A stretch of DNA of 64,000 bases, taken from contig JACQPN010000023.1 in assembly GCA_016207515.1 (NCBI GenBank), forward strand, positions 62,001 to 126,000, written 5' to 3'. Both the position numbers and the translations under genes were made by a program. The stretch is from Euryarchaeota archaeon (GTDB lineage Archaea > Thermoplasmatota > SW-10-69-26 > JACQPN01). The notes beneath the pieces were generated by a model. That model ran no database searches and was not told where the DNA came from. It saw nothing but the letters and a program-made list of their open reading frames with translations. Below are positions 43,931-52,700 of the stretch, in pieces. Numbering within the stretch: position 1 is the stretch's first letter; each line of letters begins with the position of its first letter.

Positions 43931-45103
43931 TCAACTCCCGGTGGAAAGGACCCTGTCGATGCGGGACAGGGCGAAGTCGATCTGGTCTTGTTCCACAACG
44001 AGTGGAGGAAGCAGGCGGATCGTGGTCGCTCCAGCAGGAAGACAGATGACGCCCTCGTCTATCAGCGCCGTCAGCACCGGTCCGGCCCTTTCCCTTAGTT
44101 CGAGCGCGCACATGAGGCCGAGGCCCCGCGTCTCCCGGATCTTCGGGCTTTTCAAGGACCGTAGCCCCGAGAGAAGCGCGTCGCCCATCTTCGCGGCCCT
44201 TGCCGGCAGGTCGTTTTCCACGATGTAATCGAGCGTTGCGTTCGCGGCGGCGCAGACGAGCGGTGATCCGCCGAACGTGTTCCCGTGGGCCGCGACGGGG
44301 AGTGTTGCGACCTCGGGCCGCATCAACGTGGCGCCCGCTGGAAGCCCTCCAGCGATCGATTTCGCGACGCAGACGATGTCGGGTTCGCCCCCGAAGTGGT
44401 CGAGCGCCCACATCCGCCCCGTCCGGCCAAGGCCAGATTGGATCTCGTCGATGATGAGGAGGGCGCCGACGGCGCTCGTTATCCGCCGGGCGGCGCGGAG
44501 GTAATCGGGGGGGACGATTCTAACGCCGCCTTCCCCCTGGACGACTTCGATGATGAAGGCGGCCGTCTCGGACGTGACCGCTTTTTCCAGCTCGCCGTTG
44601 CTTCCGTGCGTAACGAAGGAGAACCCCGGGACAAGCGGTCCGAACGGTTCACGGTACTCGGGCTTGTAGGTGGCCGAGAGGGCCCCGAAAGTGCGCCCAT
44701 GGAAGGCCCATTTCGTCGAGACTATCCCGGTCTTGCCTGTCGCGGCGCGGGCGAACTTTATGGCCGCCTCGACGGCCTCGGCACCCGAGTTCGAGAGGAA
44801 GGTCTTCGAAAGGCCATTGGGCGCGATCTTCGCGAGCCTGTCGAGAAGTCCCGCGCGTTCCTCCGTGAAATGGGTCTGCGGGACGTAGATCAACTTGTCG
44901 GCCTGGCGTTTGATCGCCTTGACGACGGCGTCGTTGTTGTGCCCGACGTTCAAGACACCGTAATTCGCCCCGAAATCCAGGTATTCGCGGCCTTTCGAGT
45001 CCCACACCTTGACCCCCTTGCCGCGGACGATGTCCACATGCCGCTTCGGGAACACCCCGGATTCGTGCCGCGTCTCGATCGCCTTCATTTCCTCGAGATT
45101 CAT
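43931..45103 (-). CDS. lysJ: [LysW]-aminoadipate semialdehyde aminotransferase
   Basis: 390 residues, ATG 45103 overlapping the lysZ stop (ATGA). A class-III PLP-dependent aminotransferase of the acetylornithine-transaminase family that converts LysW-aminoadipate semialdehyde to LysW-lysine with glutamate. Motifs: FLSNSGAEAVEAAIKFAR, KWAFHGRTFGAL, IIEVVQGEGGV, ALLIIDEIQSGLGRTG and the PLP Lys in VCVAKSIAGGLP, and HGNTFGGSPL. Its place between lysZ and lysK defines its substrate as the LysW-bound one. Catalytic residues are intact. Confidence 0.94.
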   Translation of the reverse strand: MNLEEMKAIETRHESGVFPKRHVDIVRGKGVKVWDSKGREYLDFGANYGVLNVGHNNDAVVKAIKRQADKLIYVPQTHFTEERAGLLDRLAKIAPNGLSKTFLSNSGAEAVEAAIKFARAATGKTGIVSTKWAFHGRTFGALSATYKPEYREPFGPLVPGFSFVTHGSNGELEKAVTSETAAFIIEVVQGEGGVRIVPPDYLRAARRITSAVGALLIIDEIQSGLGRTGRMWALDHFGGEPDIVCVAKSIAGGLPAGATLMRPEVATLPVAAHGNTFGGSPLVCAAANATLDYIVENDLPARAAKMGDALLSGLRSLKSPKIRETRGLGLMCALELRERAGPVLTALIDEGVICLPAGATTIRLLPPLVVEQDQIDFALSRIDRVLSTGS

Positions 45104-45903
45104 GAGATCACCGTTCCCACGCCTTCGATGGCCCGCGTGAGGGGCTTCTCGACGCTCGCCAGGGCGAGTATGACGCGAGGTACACCTGCCTCGATGGCCT
45201 CCTTGGCGCCGAGGAGTTTCTTTTTCATCCTGCCTTGGGCGAACCTCTCGATGGTCTCGTCAATGGCCGAACGGGCGATCGCCGCGATCAAGGTCGACCT
45301 GTCGCTCGGGTCGCGTAAGACCCCCGGCACGTTCGTCAAGATAACGAGCGCCTCGGCCTTCATGGCGCCCGCCACCTGCGCCGCCGCCCTGTCGGCATCG
45401 GCATTCAGGACATCGCCCTCGTGGCCCAGCACGGGGACCCCGATCACAGGGACGTATCCATGCGAAAGGAGGAGCGTCAACAACGCCGTGTTCACGCCGT
45501 CGATGGTCCCGGTGTGGTCACCGCGAAGTATCATCGTCTTGCCGTGCTCCACGGACCGTACGGTGTCCTTCCTGCGGGCCATGAGGAGCCCCCCGTCGAT
45601 CCCTGAGAGGCCGACCGCGTTGATGCCGGATTTCCTCATTCCTGCCACGAGCCTTGCGTTCACTCCCGCAAGCGCCATCGTGAAGATGTCCAGCGTCTCG
45701 GAGTCCGTGAAACGAGAAACGTGGCCTGATGGGGACGTGATGAAGCGCGGTGGGTGGCCCAACTTTTCCGAGAGGACGTTCGCCGCGTCGCTACCCCCAT
45801 GGACCACGACGACGTCACGGCGGCCCCGCAGGTCCTGGACGATCTTTTCGGTCGCGACGCCCGCCGCGCCCCCGATCTTCAAGACGATCACCGCCATCTT
45901 CAC
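45100..45903 (-). CDS. lysZ: [LysW]-aminoadipate 6-kinase
   Basis: 267 residues from GTG 45903, overlapping the lysY stop (GTGA). An amino-acid kinase of the acetylglutamate-kinase family that phosphorylates the side-chain carboxyl of LysW-bound aminoadipate. Motifs: IVLKIGGA, VVVVHGGSDAANVLSEKLG, GYVPVIGVPVLGHEG, LNADADRAAAQVAGAMKAEALVILTNVPGVL and a C-terminal KKLLGAKEAIEAGV. The size is normal. Stepwise overlaps on both sides suggest stoichiometric synthesis with lysY and lysJ. Confidence 0.93.
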   Translation of the reverse strand: MKMAVIVLKIGGAAGVATEKIVQDLRGRRDVVVVHGGSDAANVLSEKLGHPPRFITSPSGHVSRFTDSETLDIFTMALAGVNARLVAGMRKSGINAVGLSGIDGGLLMARRKDTVRSVEHGKTMILRGDHTGTIDGVNTALLTLLLSHGYVPVIGVPVLGHEGDVLNADADRAAAQVAGAMKAEALVILTNVPGVLRDPSDRSTLIAAIARSAIDETIERFAQGRMKKKLLGAKEAIEAGVPRVILALASVEKPLTRAIEGVGTVIS

Positions 45904-46949
45904 ACCGGGTGTAGCCCCACGAAGTCGAGGCCGCTCTTTTCTGGCAGTCCCAAGGCGATGTTCATGTTCTGTACCGCTGCCCCGGCGGAGCCCTTTGTGA
46001 GGTTATCGAGCGCCGATATCACGACGAGGCGGTCCGTGCCTTCCTCGCGCTCGAAGCCGATGTCTATGAGATTGGTCCCCGCTAGCATCTTCGGCTCGGG
46101 GAGGCGGTTGATGCCGTCCCGCTCCTTGACTATCCTCACGAACGGCTCGCTTCCATACGCCTCGCGATAGAGTTTCCAGATGTCCTTCTCGGAGATCTCC
46201 TCTTTCAGGAACACGTGGCTCGTCGTGAGGATCCCACGGACCAGTTCCACCGCGTGGGCGCTGAAATGCACCGTCGGGGCCACGCCGGCCACCGTCAACT
46301 CCTGCACGACCTCCGCTGCGTGCCGGTGTCCCGTCGGGGCGTAGGCCCGGACGATGCCGCTACGCTCCGCGTGGTGTGTGCCCCTGTTCGATTCGGCGCC
46401 TCCCGCGGACGAACCGACCTTGCTGTCTATGATGACGCGCGACGGGTCGGCGATACCTCGCATGAACAGTGGCCAGAGGGGGATGATGGCGGAAGTGGCG
46501 ATGCATCCGGCGCCGCTCACGATCAAGGCAGGTTTGATTTCTGCACGGTGGAGCTCGGCGATCCCATAGACGCTTCTCGAAAGGAGTTCCGGGTCCGAGT
46601 GCTCCCCGTAGTGGTGCTCGTATGTCTTCGCGTCGCGCAGGCGAAAATCCGCAGACAGGTCGAAGTAGCGGTCGCATTTGTCCATCAGTTTCCGGGCGTT
46701 CGGTGCGCTCTTTCCGTGGGGCGCGCACGACACGATCACGTCGGATTCGCCGACCTCCGAATGACGGACGTATTTGGCATCGGTGACCTTCCGTAGGTTT
46801 GGGTGCGTCGAGGAGACCGCTTTCCCCGCGAACCTGTCGCTCGTCGACTCGCCGAGTTCAACGTTTGGGTGACGTAGAAGCAGGCGTACGAGTTCGCCGC
46901 CGGTGTACCCGGAGGCGCCGACGACAGAGACGCGGAAACGGCCCGTCAA
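45900..46949 (-). CDS. lysY: [LysW]-aminoadipyl-phosphate reductase
   Basis: 349 residues from TTG 46949, which gives the family N-terminus (FRVSVVGASGYTGGELVRLLLRHP); a longer upstream frame overlapping lysX is a shadow. An NADPH-dependent ArgC-family reductase that makes LysW-aminoadipate semialdehyde. The catalytic Cys is in SGAGCIATSAIIPLWPL, and further motifs are SCAPHGKSAP, DLSADFRLRD, GSSAGGAESNRGTHHAER, APTGHRHAAEV and ALDNLTKGSAGAAVQNMN. The gap to lysX is 31 nt. The family also includes ArgC, so use for arginine synthesis as well is possible. Confidence 0.93.
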   Translation of the reverse strand: MTGRFRVSVVGASGYTGGELVRLLLRHPNVELGESTSDRFAGKAVSSTHPNLRKVTDAKYVRHSEVGESDVIVSCAPHGKSAPNARKLMDKCDRYFDLSADFRLRDAKTYEHHYGEHSDPELLSRSVYGIAELHRAEIKPALIVSGAGCIATSAIIPLWPLFMRGIADPSRVIIDSKVGSSAGGAESNRGTHHAERSGIVRAYAPTGHRHAAEVVQELTVAGVAPTVHFSAHAVELVRGILTTSHVFLKEEISEKDIWKLYREAYGSEPFVRIVKERDGINRLPEPKMLAGTNLIDIGFEREEGTDRLVVISALDNLTKGSAGAAVQNMNIALGLPEKSGLDFVGLHPV

Positions 46950-46980
46950 TGGTCGCGCCCCGCGGTAGGACAACCGGCCT

Positions 46981-47877
46981 TCAACGCTTTCCCACCTCGA
47001 TGACGTGGTCCATGATCTTTCCGGGGATATCGACGCCCGTCGGGGCCACGCTGTTCTTGAACTCCATCGTATAGTTGACCTCGTGGACGGTGTAGCCCGA
47101 TCCCGTCTCCATGACGTCGAGCGCCAGTACGCCGCCGCCGACCGCGCGAGCGCCGGCGAGCGACATCGCGTGTAGTTCCTTGTCGATGGGGGCCTTCTCG
47201 GCGTTTCCACCGCGGGCCGTGTTCGTGATCCAATGCTCGGAACGCCGGTAGATGGCGGCGATCACCTCGTCCCCGACGACGAAGACCCGGATGTCGCGAC
47301 CGGGCTTGTTCACGTACTCCTGGACGTAGAAGATGCTGTGTAGATAGGAGCCCAGCGTCGCCTTGTGCTCCACTATCGCCTCCGCCGTGTAGCGGTTGTC
47401 GATCTTCGCCATGAGCCGTCCCCACGAACCGACCACCGGTTTGAGGACACTCGGATAGCCCATCTCGTCGATGGCCTTGAGGGCGGTGTCTGGATCGAAA
47501 GCGACGCGTGTTTTCGGGGTGGGGACACCGGCCTTCGCGAGCCGTAGCGATGTTTCCCACTTGTCGCCGCAGACCCGGGCGACGTCGTACGTGTTCACGG
47601 TAGGGATTCCGTGGTGTTCGAGCGAGCGTAGCGCATAGAGGGCGTGGCTATGGCTGATGCAACGTTCGAGGACGACGTCGTAATCGTCCCATCGCCGGTT
47701 TTCGGCAAGGGAACCGCCCGGCTGCACCCTTCCGTCCGGAAAGACGCGCGGGTCGTGGACGTCGAAGATGAGTTCACGATCGTCTATGAGTTCGAGGTCT
47801 ATCCCCCGCTTCTTGGCGGCGTCGATGATCATCTTCTCGTCGAGCCGGATGCGCGAGTAGAGCATGCCGACTTTCAT
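46981..47877 (-). CDS. lysX: Alpha-aminoadipate-LysW ligase
   Basis: 298 residues, ATG 47877 overlapping the hcs stop (ATGA). An ATP-grasp enzyme of the RimK family that links the amino group of alpha-aminoadipate to the C-terminal Glu of LysW, protecting it for the later steps. Seen: [51 protein letters not shown] (ATP loop), [27 protein letters not shown] and [21 protein letters not shown]. These last segments include the substrate-facing residues that separate LysX from ArgX, but I cannot assign specificity with certainty. LysW is two genes upstream. Confidence 0.93.
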   Translation of the reverse strand: MKVGMLYSRIRLDEKMIIDAAKKRGIDLELIDDRELIFDVHDPRVFPDGRVQPGGSLAENRRWDDYDVVLERCISHSHALYALRSLEHHGIPTVNTYDVARVCGDKWETSLRLAKAGVPTPKTRVAFDPDTALKAIDEMGYPSVLKPVVGSWGRLMAKIDNRYTAEAIVEHKATLGSYLHSIFYVQEYVNKPGRDIRVFVVGDEVIAAIYRRSEHWITNTARGGNAEKAPIDKELHAMSLAGARAVGGGVLALDVMETGSGYTVHEVNYTMEFKNSVAPTGVDIPGKIMDHVIEVGKR

Positions 47878-48998
47878 GGCGAACGCTCCATAGGGGCCGC
47901 GTTGACCTCGTCAAGGAGACGCGTGAGCGCTGCGTCCGCGACGTCGTTGAGGCTTCGTTGCTTCACCAACGTGAGGACCTTATCCACCTCGCCATCGCTC
48001 ACCTTGAACCCGAGCTCCTCCAATCGGTGACGGACGGCGTCGCGGCCAGAGAGTTTGTCCACCACCATGCGTCTTCGCCTGCCTACAAGGTGGGCGGGGA
48101 TGGATTCGTAATGGGCCGGGTCCTGGAGCACGGCGGAGACGTGGAGTCCCGCGTTGTGGCTGAACGCGTTGCGCCCCACTATCGGGGCCTGTGGGCTCAA
48201 AGGTATGCGGCTGTGGACCTCGACCACTTCGGAGAGGCGCGGCAGGAGCTCCAGCTTCCACGGGTTGTCGGCCCCGAGGCGAAGCTTCAGTGCGGCGGCC
48301 GTCTCCGCGAGGGGGGCGATCCCGGTGCGTTCGCCGAGTCCGTTCACGGAGACGTCGACGACCACGGCGCCCGCTTCGACGGCGGCGAGGCTGTTCGCGA
48401 CCGCCATGCCAAGGTCGTTGTGGCAGTGCATCGACACCGGTGCGTGCACCTCGTCGATCAACCGTTGGACGAAATCATAGGTGCGCCTGGGCGTCATGAA
48501 CCCGGTCGTGTCCGCGATGCCTATCCTGTCCGCACCAGCCTCCCTTGCGGCGCGGGCCACGCGTACGACTTTCGAGAAGTCGCTTCGGACGGTGTCTTCC
48601 GGCGTGTAGCGCACCTTCACGCCCCGTTCCTTGGCGTAGGCGACGCAATCGCTGATGAGCGACACGGCCTGGTCCACGTTCTTCCTGAACTGACTTTCGA
48701 GCCTGCGGTCGGCGACGCTGAAGAAGATGCCTACCCAATCGGCGCCGGCCTCCACCGCTTTGTCGATGTCGGCGCGCATCGCCCTCGAGTGCGCGACGAT
48801 CTCCGCGTCGAGCCCCGCTCCGGCGACTTCCTTCACAGCCCGGAAGATCTCGCTCGAGACGGCCGGATGGCCCGCCTCGATGAATTCGACGCCGAACCCG
48901 TCCAAGAGGCTTGCGATCTCCAGTTTCTCCTCGACGCTGAAGGAGACGCCGGGCGTCTGTTCGCCCTCTCGCAAGGTGCTGTCGAGCAGTTTCACCAT
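47874..48998 (-). CDS. hcs: Homocitrate synthase
   Basis: 374 residues from ATG 48998, 6 nt after lysW. A DRE-TIM metallolyase that condenses 2-oxoglutarate with acetyl-CoA, the first step of lysine synthesis through aminoadipate. Seen: [74 protein letters not shown] and [13 protein letters not shown]. Isopropylmalate and citramalate synthases look alike; the operon context decides for homocitrate. The C-terminus lacks a long LeuA-type allosteric domain, as usual for archaeal homocitrate synthases. The homoaconitase and homoisocitrate dehydrogenase genes are not in the window. Confidence 0.93.
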   Translation of the reverse strand: MVKLLDSTLREGEQTPGVSFSVEEKLEIASLLDGFGVEFIEAGHPAVSSEIFRAVKEVAGAGLDAEIVAHSRAMRADIDKAVEAGADWVGIFFSVADRRLESQFRKNVDQAVSLISDCVAYAKERGVKVRYTPEDTVRSDFSKVVRVARAAREAGADRIGIADTTGFMTPRRTYDFVQRLIDEVHAPVSMHCHNDLGMAVANSLAAVEAGAVVVDVSVNGLGERTGIAPLAETAAALKLRLGADNPWKLELLPRLSEVVEVHSRIPLSPQAPIVGRNAFSHNAGLHVSAVLQDPAHYESIPAHLVGRRRRMVVDKLSGRDAVRHRLEELGFKVSDGEVDKVLTLVKQRSLNDVADAALTRLLDEVNAAPMERSP

Positions 48999-49004
48999 GT
49001 TCGC

Positions 49005-49166
49005 CTATTCGCCCCAGTCTTCCTTCTCTTCGGGCGCGTGCTCGAATTCGACGGGCGTGAGGTTCACGACCTCCAGTTCCACCCCGCAGTCGGGGCAACC
49101 TATGATCTCGCCCACCACCGGTTCCTTCGTCGCTATCTCGTACCCGCATTCTATGCATTCGGCCAT
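49005..49166 (-). CDS. lysW: Amino-group carrier protein LysW
   Basis: 53 residues, from ATG 49166 with a perfect GGAGGTG site 6 nt upstream. It begins MAECIECGYEIA and has a second Cys pair in GCPDCG, so CxxC...CxxC binds zinc. The C-terminus EEKEDWGE carries the hallmark EDWGE, whose terminal Glu accepts aminoadipate. It is the carrier to which all following intermediates of lysine synthesis are attached. The start lies one base after the lysM stop codon, and hcs follows 6 nt later. Many acidic residues fit its role of presenting substrates to basic enzyme surfaces. Confidence 0.96.
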   Translation of the reverse strand: MAECIECGYEIATKEPVVGEIIGCPDCGVELEVVNLTPVEFEHAPEEKEDWGE

Positions 49167-49167
49167 C

Positions 49168-49596
49168 TTAGGCACCTCCGTCAACGCTTGTCATCTCCTT
49201 CAATACCAGTCGGCTCCTTGTCGAGGAAACCTCTTTCATCTGGCGCACCCGCTCGACGATCTCGTTCAGCGAGTCCGTGGCCGGGACACCGATGAGGACG
49301 AGGATGTCGTTCTCGCCAGCCACTTCCCAGACGTTTTCGACGCCGCGCCAGGAAGCGATGAGGCGCGAAACGTGGTCCGTGGGGACGTTGGCGTTGACTT
49401 TGACCTCGACGAGTGCCTTGATCGTGGACCCGCCGGTGCGAAGCGTGAATTGGCGGATGCTCCCGTCGGCCACGAGCTTCTTCACCCGGGCCCGGATGGT
49501 GCCTTCGCTGGTCTTGAGGCGTGTTGCGATCTCCACGTAGGGTTCTCGGGCGTTACGCCGCAGCATCTCTATGATTTCCGCATCCAATGCATCCAT
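49168..49596 (-). CDS. lysM: Lrp/AsnC-family regulator of lysine biosynthesis
   Basis: 142 residues from ATG 49596, which has GGTGGT upstream; an upstream in-frame extension is unlikely. The N-terminal winged helix is MDALDAEIIEMLRRNAREPYVEIATRLKTSEGTIRARVKKL in pieces (residues 1-48), the C-terminal part an RAM/AsnC ligand domain (STIKALVEVKVNANV, GENDILVLIG, TRSRLVLKEM). It leads the lysine operon, and in Sulfolobus the homologous LysM is an Lrp-like regulator of the lys operon that responds to lysine. Here it is expressed from the same transcript, so autoregulation is likely. Confidence 0.92.
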   Translation of the reverse strand: MDALDAEIIEMLRRNAREPYVEIATRLKTSEGTIRARVKKLVADGSIRQFTLRTGGSTIKALVEVKVNANVPTDHVSRLIASWRGVENVWEVAGENDILVLIGVPATDSLNEIVERVRQMKEVSSTRSRLVLKEMTSVDGGA

Positions 49597-49643
49597 GAAA
49601 CCACCGTTTTTCGTAGGAGGGATGCGAGAACCACGGTGTACTA

Positions 49644-49655
49644 CATAAATATTTT
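49644..49655 (-). promoter_or_regulatory. TATA box of the lysine operon
   Basis: On the minus strand AAAATATTTATG is a near-consensus archaeal TATA element about 50 nt upstream of lysM's ATG, predicting a transcription start near 49622. The region between it and the start codon is the natural place for LysM operator sites. Confidence 0.6.
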
Positions 49656-49748
49656 CCCGGATTCGCACCACTCTTGTGGAAAACAGAGTCTTGTCCTGTG
49701 GCGGCCCACGAAAATGGTGGCACGCACCCGGGCGGCCACAGCGCGTGC

Positions 49749-52700
49749 CTATTCCTTCTGGTCCTTGGCCCGTTTCTCCCGTTCAGCGTCGGCCTTCGAA
49801 ACGATGGTCGCCGGCGGCCCCGCGTCCTTCATTCCGCGTAGCGCGGCCTGGCTTTTCATGACAGGTTCGGTGCCGGTTTTCGCGGACCTTGAAAGCACAT
49901 CGAACGAGCGTGACGACGGCGCCACGAGCCCGCCTTTGGCCGCTTCCGGCGGCGGGGATTTCGTGGGCCCTGCCGCAAGCGCCCTCATCACCGCATTGCT
50001 CTTCGCAGCGGCCAGGGTCGCTTGCGCGTTGGCGGCACCGAGTGGCGTCGCCACAGACGTCGAGGCCGGCCGTGCGGGTGATGCCGTGGATCCCAGTGCC
50101 CGCGCCACTGCGTTGCTCTTGGCGAGCGCGACCTGCGGGACTCCTATCGGTGACGGGAAAGCATCGTCTTCATCGCCCGCGCCGCGTCGTGCCGCGCGCG
50201 AGCGAAGCACCATTCGGGCAAGGACAAGGCTTTCCCCGCCGACGACTGCGCCGAGCCCCAACGTGAGCCACATGAATAGGGGCGGTACGCCCGGGACGAT
50301 GGTCTTGATCTGGACGGTGCGCAGGCTGAAGTGCGGGATGGGGAGTGTGATGATGAGCGAGGTGTCGTCTGCGGCCGCGCCGACGCTGGTCGAGTCGAGG
50401 CGTAGGCCGTCGAGCGCCAGTTCGAGACCGCCGCTACGCATGATCTCGGCGGGAAGGATGAGCCTCACGGGTTTCTTCGCTTGTTCGCTTCCCGCGTAGA
50501 CGCCGATCGTCCAGGTGTCATCGACGCCGTTGAGCCCGCTCCACCAATCGGTGATGCCGGTCTCGGAAGCCACATCGATCTGTGCCTTGCTCCCGGCCCA
50601 CCCCACAGCGGCCATGCGGTCGCTCGCAAGGTACACGACACCGATCTCCTCGGCGTCCTGGCGTGCCAACTCCATGACTCCCGCGTAGCGCGTAGCGGCA
50701 GAACTCTTCACCCGGTAGGCGAGGAGGTATTCGGCGGCGACGACCTCTGAGACGCCCGCGTGGTCGATGGTTAGGATGAGGACCCGGCCTTCCAGGTGGA
50801 GCGTCGCTTTGGAGACGTCTCCAGAAAGGACAAGGCCCGCGACCTCGGTGGAATTCGGATCGTAGACCGCGAACCAACGGTTGGTCCTACCCTCCAGGGT
50901 GAAGGTCAAAAGGTCGGTCTCTTCGATGGGGATGGCCTTGATCGTGCCGTCGGCGTCGGTCGTCGCAAGCCATGAGCCCGGCGTCGCCGGAAGTTCGGCC
51001 ACGGTTTCGATGGTCACCAGGTCGCCCGCACCAGAGCGAAGACTGGTCCTCACGTCGACGTGCATGGTGCCCTCCAGGATCGTGGAGGTCCGCGTCGCCG
51101 TGGCCGTGCCTGACGACGCCGTGGTCTCCAGGTAGAGCCTGCCGTCGGCGAAGTCATCGCGTCGCGTCGCCGTGCCTCGAAGACCGGAGACGTCGACGGC
51201 CTCAAGTCCCACGTGGGCTGAAGATGGCGGGATGGAGCGCAGAGCAAGGCCCCCGATCGAATGCGTGGTCTCGCCGCCAGCTACGCTCGTGAGAGCGCCG
51301 AGCACGTTCCTCGACGTGAGGACCGCCCCGTCGAATTCGACCGGCGTCGGTTTCGGCCTGAAGACCCCGTAGAGGTACGCTTGGCCATCGCTTGATTCAA
51401 GATAGTCCGATCCCGCCTCGCCCGAGAGTTCCGCTTTCTGCCAGGAGGATGGGTAGTCTTCGCGATGGGCGAGTCTCGCCGCATATGCTTCCTTGTAGTA
51501 ACCGAAGGTCCCCCGCGTGGCGTCGATGGATTGGGTCGCAATCTGGCTGTTGGGAAGGATTCGGACCTTGGAACTGGCCTTGGCGTTTCCAACAGAGACG
51601 GTCACGATGTCGTCGCCGGGCATGAAGGGTGCCACGTACGTCGCGCCGTTGAGCGTCCCTCGGATCGCCGAGAAGGAAGTCTCCGCTTCGAGGACGTTGC
51701 CGAAACCGTCGAATGCGGTAGCGTGGAACTCGAGGGTATCACCTGCAAGCATACTTGCCTTCGCCGGGTCGAGCGTGAGACGCGCCAAGGGTGCCCCCAG
51801 GATCCTGATCGGAATAGACGCGGCGATCCCGGCCTGCTTGACCACTACGTTGCAGACGGTCACGATGGAAGGCGCTTTGAACCGGCCAGAGTCGTCGATG
51901 TCGCCGCAATCGCTTGTCCATTGGAGGCCGTAGGCGCCCGACAGACCCACCTCATTGTCGAAGAGGTCGAGGCCGGTCGCGACGATCGACACCTCGCGCC
52001 CCACTTCGACTTCCGCCTTCTCTGGTGAAAGCACTATCCGGCGAAGGGCCGAGGAGACAACGTGGATCCTGGCGTCGCCGACGGTCAAGCCGGCAAACGC
52101 GCTCACAACACATTCCCCGACCGCGAGCGGCGCCGTGAAGACGCCGTCTCTCGACACCGTGCCACAGGTGGACTTCCAGCCGGGGCTCACGGGCACACGG
52201 TTACCAAACGCGTCTGCACCATTGGCTCGAAGGGCCAATTGGCCGCCGGCGGGAACTGCGACCCCGATGGGAGTAACGCTGATGCTGTCGAGGCCGGCCA
52301 CGATCTCGACCAGGATCGACGCGGTGAGCCCGAGTTCCGAGTAGGTGAACGTGGTGGTGCCGGGGTCCGTCGGCGCCTCGAAATAGATGTCGCTTCTTAG
52401 AAGCGAGACGCTGTTTCCGAACTGGTCGAACCCGAAGAGGTCGAACCGGCCGGAGGTGCCAGTAGGGAGGAATTCAGGTCCGGTGATCTTGATCTTCGCC
52501 AAGACATCGGAAACCACCTGGACTCTCTTGCATCCGGTGACCACGCCTTCCGTGTGGCACACATCGTAGCCGCCCGCCTGCGTTGGCGCGAGGAACACCG
52601 TCGTGTATTTCGAAAGCGGCGCCCAATCGCCGATGTCGTTTGCGCCTCGAAGCTCATACACTTCAGTGGTGCCAGCCACCACGCTTGCCGGCCCTGTGAC

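Noticed and set aside
44285-46000. A 571-residue plus-strand frame across lysJ and lysZ
   Set aside because: It is antisense to two genes with intact catalytic motifs and shows no motif of its own.
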